Assembly: GCA_018268655.1 (NCBI GenBank)
Contig: JAFDWC010000013.1
Location: forward strand, 1 to 34,374
DNA length: 34,374 bases
Origin: Actinomycetota bacterium
GTDB lineage: Bacteria > Actinomycetota > Thermoleophilia > Solirubrobacterales > 70-9
Direction: 5' to 3'
The number at the start of each line of letters is the position of its first letter. The first letter of the stretch is position 1. A model generated the notes under the pieces. The model had not been told where the DNA came from. It was given only the letters and a program-made list of their open reading frames with translations, and did not search any database. Shown here piece after piece: positions 30,687 to 34,374 of this stretch. Both the position numbers and the translations under genes were made by a program.

Positions 30687-32129
30687 ATGGGAATGGAGAG
30701 CCACACCACGATGCTCGCCGGCGGCGAGCTCGTCGCCATCGGCGGCGAGAACGAGAGTGAAGTCTTCGACGCCTCGACCGGCGAGCTGCTGGCGCGGGTG
30801 GCCGACGCCACCGAGGCCGACGTCGACCGCGCCGTCGCCGCCGCCAGGCGCGCCTTCCCGGCCTGGCGCGACGCCACGCCCGGCGTCCGCGCCGCCGCGA
30901 TGCTCGCCTTCGCCGACGCGATCGACGCGGCGACGGAGCGCCTCGCCGCCGCCGAGTCGGCGAACACCGGCAAGCCGCTCACCGCCGCCCGCGAGGAGGT
31001 CGCGGCGGCCTCCGACTGCGTCCGCTTCTTCGCCGGCGCGGGCCGTTGCCTCGAGGGCCGCTCGGCCGGTGAGTACACACCGGGCTTCACCTCGATCATC
31101 CGGCGCGAGCCGATCGGGGTCGCCGGCCTGATCGCCGCCTGGAACTACCCGCTCGTGGTCGCCGCCTGGAAGTTCTGCCCGGCGCTAGCCGCCGGCAACA
31201 CGGTGATCCTGAAGCCGGCCGAGCAGACGCCGCTGACCGCGCTGATCCTCGCCGAGCTCAGCCTCGAGGTGCTGCCGCCGGGGGTCTTCAACGTCGTCCC
31301 CGGGCGCGGCGAGACGACCGGGCAGGCGATCGTCACCCACCCCGACATCGACGTCGTCTCCCTCACCGGCTCCAGCCCGACAGGCAAGCTGATCGCCGCG
31401 GCGGCGGCCCAGACGCTGAAGCGCGTCCATCTCGAGCTCGGCGGCAAGGCTCCGGTGCTGATCTTCGACGACGCCGACCCCGCCCAGGTGGCGGAGGCGA
31501 TCCGCTTCGGCGGCTTCTGGAACAGCGGCCAGGATTGCGGCGCCGCCTCCCGGCTGCTGGTCAGCGAGGGCGCCTTCGAGCGGATCGCCGAGGCGCTCGT
31601 TCCCGCCGTCCAGTCGCTGCGCGTCGGCGGGCCGACCGAGGCCGAGAACTCGGAGATGGGGCCACTCGCCTTCTCCGCCCACCGCGACCGCGTCGTCGGC
31701 TTCATCGACCGCGCGGTTGTCACCGGCGCCTCCGTGCTCGCCGGTGGCCACGAGCTCAGCCGCGCCGGCTATTTCGTCGCGCCGACCGTCCTCACCGACG
31801 CCGCCCCGAGCAGCGAGATCGTCCGCGACGAGGTCTTCGGGCCGGTGGTCCTGCTCGAGCGCTGCGCCGACGAGGAGGAGCTGCTGGGCCGAGCCGCCGA
31901 TACCCGCTTCGGCCTCGCCGCGTCGATCTTCACCCGCGACGTCGGTCGCGCCATGGACGTCTCCCGCCAGCTCGACTTCGGCACCGTCTGGATCAACACC
32001 CACTCGCCGATCGCGGTCGAGATGCCCTGGGGCGGCTTCCGCCAGTCCGGCTACGGCAACGAGCAGTCGGTCTACTCGCTCGAGGAGTACACCCAGATCA
32101 AGCACGTCATGGTCCGCCTCCCGTCCTGA
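30687..32129 (+). CDS. aldehyde dehydrogenase, aminobutyraldehyde/betaine-aldehyde type
   Basis: 480 aa NAD(P)-dependent dehydrogenase. The N-terminal half holds AAWNYPLVVAAWKFCPALAA and VILKPAEQTPL (cofactor Lys). General-base Glu250 lies in HLELGGKAPVLIFDD. The nucleophile is Cys284 in WNSGQDCGAASR; the 'GQDC' form is usual in gamma-aminobutyraldehyde and betaine-aldehyde dehydrogenases. DEVFGPVV and the C-terminal MPWGGFRQSGYGNEQS are conserved. It would oxidise the aldehyde made by the copper amine oxidase to the acid. It starts at ATG 30687 (a second ATG is at 30693) without a Shine-Dalgarno sequence, probably leaderless. Confidence 0.92.
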   Translation: MGMESHTTMLAGGELVAIGGENESEVFDASTGELLARVADATEADVDRAVAAARRAFPAWRDATPGVRAAAMLAFADAIDAATERLAAAESANTGKPLTAAREEVAAASDCVRFFAGAGRCLEGRSAGEYTPGFTSIIRREPIGVAGLIAAWNYPLVVAAWKFCPALAAGNTVILKPAEQTPLTALILAELSLEVLPPGVFNVVPGRGETTGQAIVTHPDIDVVSLTGSSPTGKLIAAAAAQTLKRVHLELGGKAPVLIFDDADPAQVAEAIRFGGFWNSGQDCGAASRLLVSEGAFERIAEALVPAVQSLRVGGPTEAENSEMGPLAFSAHRDRVVGFIDRAVVTGASVLAGGHELSRAGYFVAPTVLTDAAPSSEIVRDEVFGPVVLLERCADEEELLGRAADTRFGLAASIFTRDVGRAMDVSRQLDFGTVWINTHSPIAVEMPWGGFRQSGYGNEQSVYSLEEYTQIKHVMVRLPS

Positions 32130-32158
32130 GCCGGGCCCGCCGAGCTTCGGTCAAATTC

Positions 32159-32206
32159 ATCTGTGTGTCATTGACGTCGCTATAGCAACGTCAATTACAC
32201 ACAGAT
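32159..32206. repeat. 48-bp near-perfect palindrome upstream of the P450 gene
   Basis: The two halves meet at 32182/32183. Of 24 base pairs, 22 match; the mismatches are 32169/32196 and 32178/32187. The 19-nt arms are 32159-32177 and 32188-32206, and the centre is the 8-bp palindrome GCTATAGC (32179-32186). It starts 30 bp after the dehydrogenase stop. It is more AT-rich than its surroundings. It could be a large operator for a dimer or tetramer of a regulator, or a terminator hairpin. Confidence 0.85.
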
Positions 32207-32253
32207 CTCCTTGATCGATCGACTCTCAACGGCTCGCCGGGACAGCGACGGCC

Positions 32254-32282
32254 TTGACAGTATTTAAACGCTTCAATACAGT
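32254..32282 (+). promoter_or_regulatory. consensus promoter of the P450 gene with an operator-like palindrome
   Basis: -35 TTGACA (32254-32259) and -10 TACAGT (32277-32282) are 17 bp apart, the closest match to the sigma-70 consensus in the window. Between them, TATTTAAACGCTTCAATA (32261-32278) is an imperfect palindrome (14 of 18 positions symmetric), a form usual for TetR-type operators. Occupancy would block the promoter directly. Confidence 0.75.
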
Positions 32283-32327
32283 CTCCGCCTCGAGGGGAGC
32301 GCCGCTGACGTAGACCGGAGGAGGAGC

Positions 32328-33539
32328 ATGACGGAGCCGATCACCCTTTCCCTGCGTCGCCAGAGGACGTTCGACCCGGCGCCCGAGCTGGAGGGGCTGC
32401 TGCGGACCGGGCGTTCGCTGCACCCCCTGCGCTTCCGCGGCGGCGAGGTCGGCTGGCTGGTGACCGGGTACCGGGAGGCTCGCGCCGTCCTCAACGACCC
32501 CCGCTTCAGCCTGAAGCCGTGGCCGCCGCTGCTGGTCGAAGATCCGGCAAAGCACGAGGCCTACGTGGAGATGATGGACCGGACCGGGCTGGTGGCCGGG
32601 GAAATGCTGGCGATGGACCCGCCCGAGCACACGCGCCTGCGCCGGGTCCTGGCGCCGAGGTTCTCGATCAACGCCGTCCGCGGGCTGTCCGAGGCGGTCG
32701 AGGAGGTCGTCGGCCGCTGCCTCGACGAGATCGAGGCGGCGGGGCCGCCCGTCGACCTGGTCGAGGCCTTCGCCAACCCGATCCCCGAGCGCATGCACTG
32801 CGTCCTGCTCGGCGTCCCGGAGACCGACATCCCGCTGCTGAGGATGATCGGCGAGACGATCTCCGACACCGAGCAGAGCATCGAAGAGGTCGCCGCTGCC
32901 ACCGGTCAGTTCCGCGAATACCTGGAGCAGGTCGTCGCCCGCAAGCGGGCCGAGCCCGGCAACGATCTGATCACCCACATCATCGAGAACGGCGAGCTGA
33001 GCGAGGAGGAGATCCTCGGCATCCTCGTCCTCCTCTTCATCGCCGGCGTCGATACCACCGCCTCGATGCTGGCGACCGGCACCTTCGCCGTCCTCTGCCA
33101 CGGCGACCAGCTCGAGCTGCTCCGAGGCGACCCCGCCCTGGTCGACGCCGCGGTCGAGGAGCTGATGCGCTACCTCACCGTCTTCAACATCGGCACCCTG
33201 ACCCGGACCGCGCTCGAGGACGTCGAGCTGGACGATGCGGTGATCCGCGCCGGCGACCTCGTCTCGGTCTCGCTGCTGGGGGCGAACCGCGACGGCGAGC
33301 GCTTCGAGCGCCCGGACGAGCTCGACCTGCGGCGCGGCGGCAGAGGCCAGGTCGGCTTCGGCCACGGCGTCCACGTCTGCCTCGGCCAGCACCTGGCCCG
33401 GCTCGAGATCCGGGTCGGCCTGGCGCGCCTGCTGGAGCGGTTCCCGGACCTGCGCCTGGCCGTGCCCACCGAGGAGGTGCCGCTCTCCGGCGACGGCGCC
33501 CTCACCTTCGCCGTCCAGGCGCTGCCGGTCACCTGGTAG
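32328..33539 (+). CDS. cytochrome P450
   Basis: 403 aa, a soluble bacterial class I-type P450. The I-helix is LLFIAGVDTTAS with the acid/Thr pair for O2 activation; the K-helix E-x-x-R is in VEELMRYLTVF; the heme loop FGHGVHVCLGQHLARLEI supplies Cys351. MDPPEHTRLRRVLAPRFS is the usual C-helix region. GGAGGAGG before the ATG is a strong ribosome binding site. P450s hydroxylate or dealkylate and need a ferredoxin; the small Rieske protein or an unlinked ferredoxin could serve. It is followed at 11 bp by a glycoside hydrolase-like gene on the same strand. It has its own regulated promoter, separate from the large operon. Confidence 0.95.
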   Translation: MTEPITLSLRRQRTFDPAPELEGLLRTGRSLHPLRFRGGEVGWLVTGYREARAVLNDPRFSLKPWPPLLVEDPAKHEAYVEMMDRTGLVAGEMLAMDPPEHTRLRRVLAPRFSINAVRGLSEAVEEVVGRCLDEIEAAGPPVDLVEAFANPIPERMHCVLLGVPETDIPLLRMIGETISDTEQSIEEVAAATGQFREYLEQVVARKRAEPGNDLITHIIENGELSEEEILGILVLLFIAGVDTTASMLATGTFAVLCHGDQLELLRGDPALVDAAVEELMRYLTVFNIGTLTRTALEDVELDDAVIRAGDLVSVSLLGANRDGERFERPDELDLRRGGRGQVGFGHGVHVCLGQHLARLEIRVGLARLLERFPDLRLAVPTEEVPLSGDGALTFAVQALPVTW

Positions 33540-33550
33540 GAGGGAGGGCA

Positions 33551-34374
33551 GTGGACCTGTTGCAGCGCTTCCGGAGCCCCGACCGGAGCTTCTACCCGAC
33601 GCCGATCTGGTGGTGGAGCGGCGAGCGGCTCGACGCCGACCGCCTGCGCTGGCAGCTCGAGCGGCTGGTCGCCGGCGGCGCCCGCAACTTCGTGATCATG
33701 AACCTGCTGCCCGAAGTGCCGGACATCGGCAAGTCGCGCGACGACCCGCCGCTCTTCTCGGAGCAGTGGTGGGGGTTCTTCGAAGGGGTGTGTCGCGACG
33801 CCGAGGAGCTCGGCGCTTCGATCTGGCTCTACGACCAGATCGGCCACGGCGGCGCCAACCTGCTCGGCGAGGTGACCGGGCGCAACCCGGAGGCGACCGG
33901 GATGGAGCTGGAGCGTGCGGTGGTCGAGATCGACGGTGCCGGCGCGGTCGAGTGCCCGCCCGCGGGCACGCCGCTCGCCGCGGCGCTGGTCGGGCGGGAC
34001 GGGACGCTGCGCCCGGTCGAGGTCGAGGGCGGCGCCGCCCGGGCCAGCGGCAGCGGCCGCCTGATGCTCTTCTACACGGTGCCCCGCGGCCTCGACTTCT
34101 TCTCGCCCGCGGCCTGCGGCGAGCTCATCCGCACCGCCTTCGGGCCCTACGAAGAGCGGGTGCCCGAGCGCCTCGGGAAGCTGATCGTCGGCACCTTCCA
34201 GGACGAGCTGCCGCCGCTGCAGACCTGGTCGGCGGACTTCGCCGAGCGCTTCCGGCAGCTCGCCGGCCACGACCTCGTCCCGCGCCTGGCCGAGCTCTGG
34301 GAGGATCTCTCGCCCGACAGCTGCCGGGTCCGCCGCGACTTCCACCAGGTCCGCGGCCGCCTTGCCGAGGAGGC
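33551..34374 (+). CDS. GH106-like glycoside hydrolase, 3' end outside the window
   Basis: At least 274 residues; the frame is open to the window edge. It starts at GTG 33551 after AGGAGGGAGGG, 11 bp from the P450 stop, so it is probably co-transcribed. The N-terminus resembles GH106 (alpha-L-rhamnosidase-type) proteins: FYPTPIWWWSGERLDADRLR, then VAGGARNFVIMNL and ASIWLYDQIGHGG. A later FQDELPPLQTWSADFAERF segment contains the D-E-x-P that follows in the family. No signal peptide is seen. If it is a real glycosidase, the P450 substrate may be a glycoside. The assignment is by remembered motifs only, and the catalytic end is not visible. Confidence 0.65.
   Translation, partial: MDLLQRFRSPDRSFYPTPIWWWSGERLDADRLRWQLERLVAGGARNFVIMNLLPEVPDIGKSRDDPPLFSEQWWGFFEGVCRDAEELGASIWLYDQIGHGGANLLGEVTGRNPEATGMELERAVVEIDGAGAVECPPAGTPLAAALVGRDGTLRPVEVEGGAARASGSGRLMLFYTVPRGLDFFSPAACGELIRTAFGPYEERVPERLGKLIVGTFQDELPPLQTWSADFAERFRQLAGHDLVPRLAELWEDLSPDSCRVRRDFHQVRGRLAEE

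Overview
The window is high-GC bacterial DNA, most likely from an actinobacterium of the class Thermoleophilia (Solirubrobacterales-like). I infer this from the very strong GC bias at third codon positions, the many GTG starts and ATGA/GTGA overlaps, several start codons sitting just downstream of a -10 box (leaderless mRNAs), and a secreted protein with the Lys/Cys-rich segment that I associate with that group. No 16S or marker gene is present, so the placement is tentative.

Layout. (1) 1-68: 3' part of a tRNA-Asp, then about 460 bp with no supported gene. (2) 531-2006: a VOC protein, then a MarR regulator divergent from a cupin gene; the shared promoter holds a perfect 14-bp inverted repeat. 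(3) 2282-4490: two secreted proteins of unknown function, ended by a strong hairpin. (4) 4661-6183: ECF sigma factor coupled to a membrane protein. (5) 6199-11075: a Tat-exported double VOC protein, a GreA-like factor, a NarL/LuxR two-component pair, a small unknown ORF, tatA and a TetR gene. (6) 11143-13082: an MFS exporter followed by a TetR gene; a 218-bp MITE-like element flanked by CTAG lies exactly between them and appears to have split an overlapping gene pair. (7) 13185-16909: copper amine oxidase, divergent from two ODP/metallo-beta-lactamase-fold genes, the first of which has lost its His ligands. (8) 16954-18741: an unusual regulator joining a LuxR-type HTH to a periplasmic-binding-protein-like (LIVBP) domain. 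(9) 18864-28882: a tight 11-gene operon divergent from that regulator: deacetylase-like hydrolase, C45 Ntn hydrolase, VOC protein, amidohydrolase, small Rieske protein, a complete spermidine/putrescine-type ABC importer (binding protein, two permeases, ATPase), a GMC flavoenzyme and its small subunit. (10) 28879-30584: ETF alpha and beta, convergent with the operon. (11) 30687-34374: aminoaldehyde-type dehydrogenase, then a cytochrome P450 and the start of a GH106-like glycoside hydrolase, behind a consensus promoter with a 48-bp near-palindrome upstream.

Working model (inference): regions 7-11 form a catabolic island for an amine- or amide-containing compound. The ABC system imports it; the three hydrolase-type enzymes cleave amide or imide bonds; copper amine oxidase and aldehyde dehydrogenase turn an amine into an acid; the GMC enzyme, P450, Rieske protein and ETF carry out or serve redox steps. 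The LuxR-LIVBP fusion, divergent from the operon, would sense the substrate or an intermediate inside the cell. The substrate is not identifiable from sequence alone.
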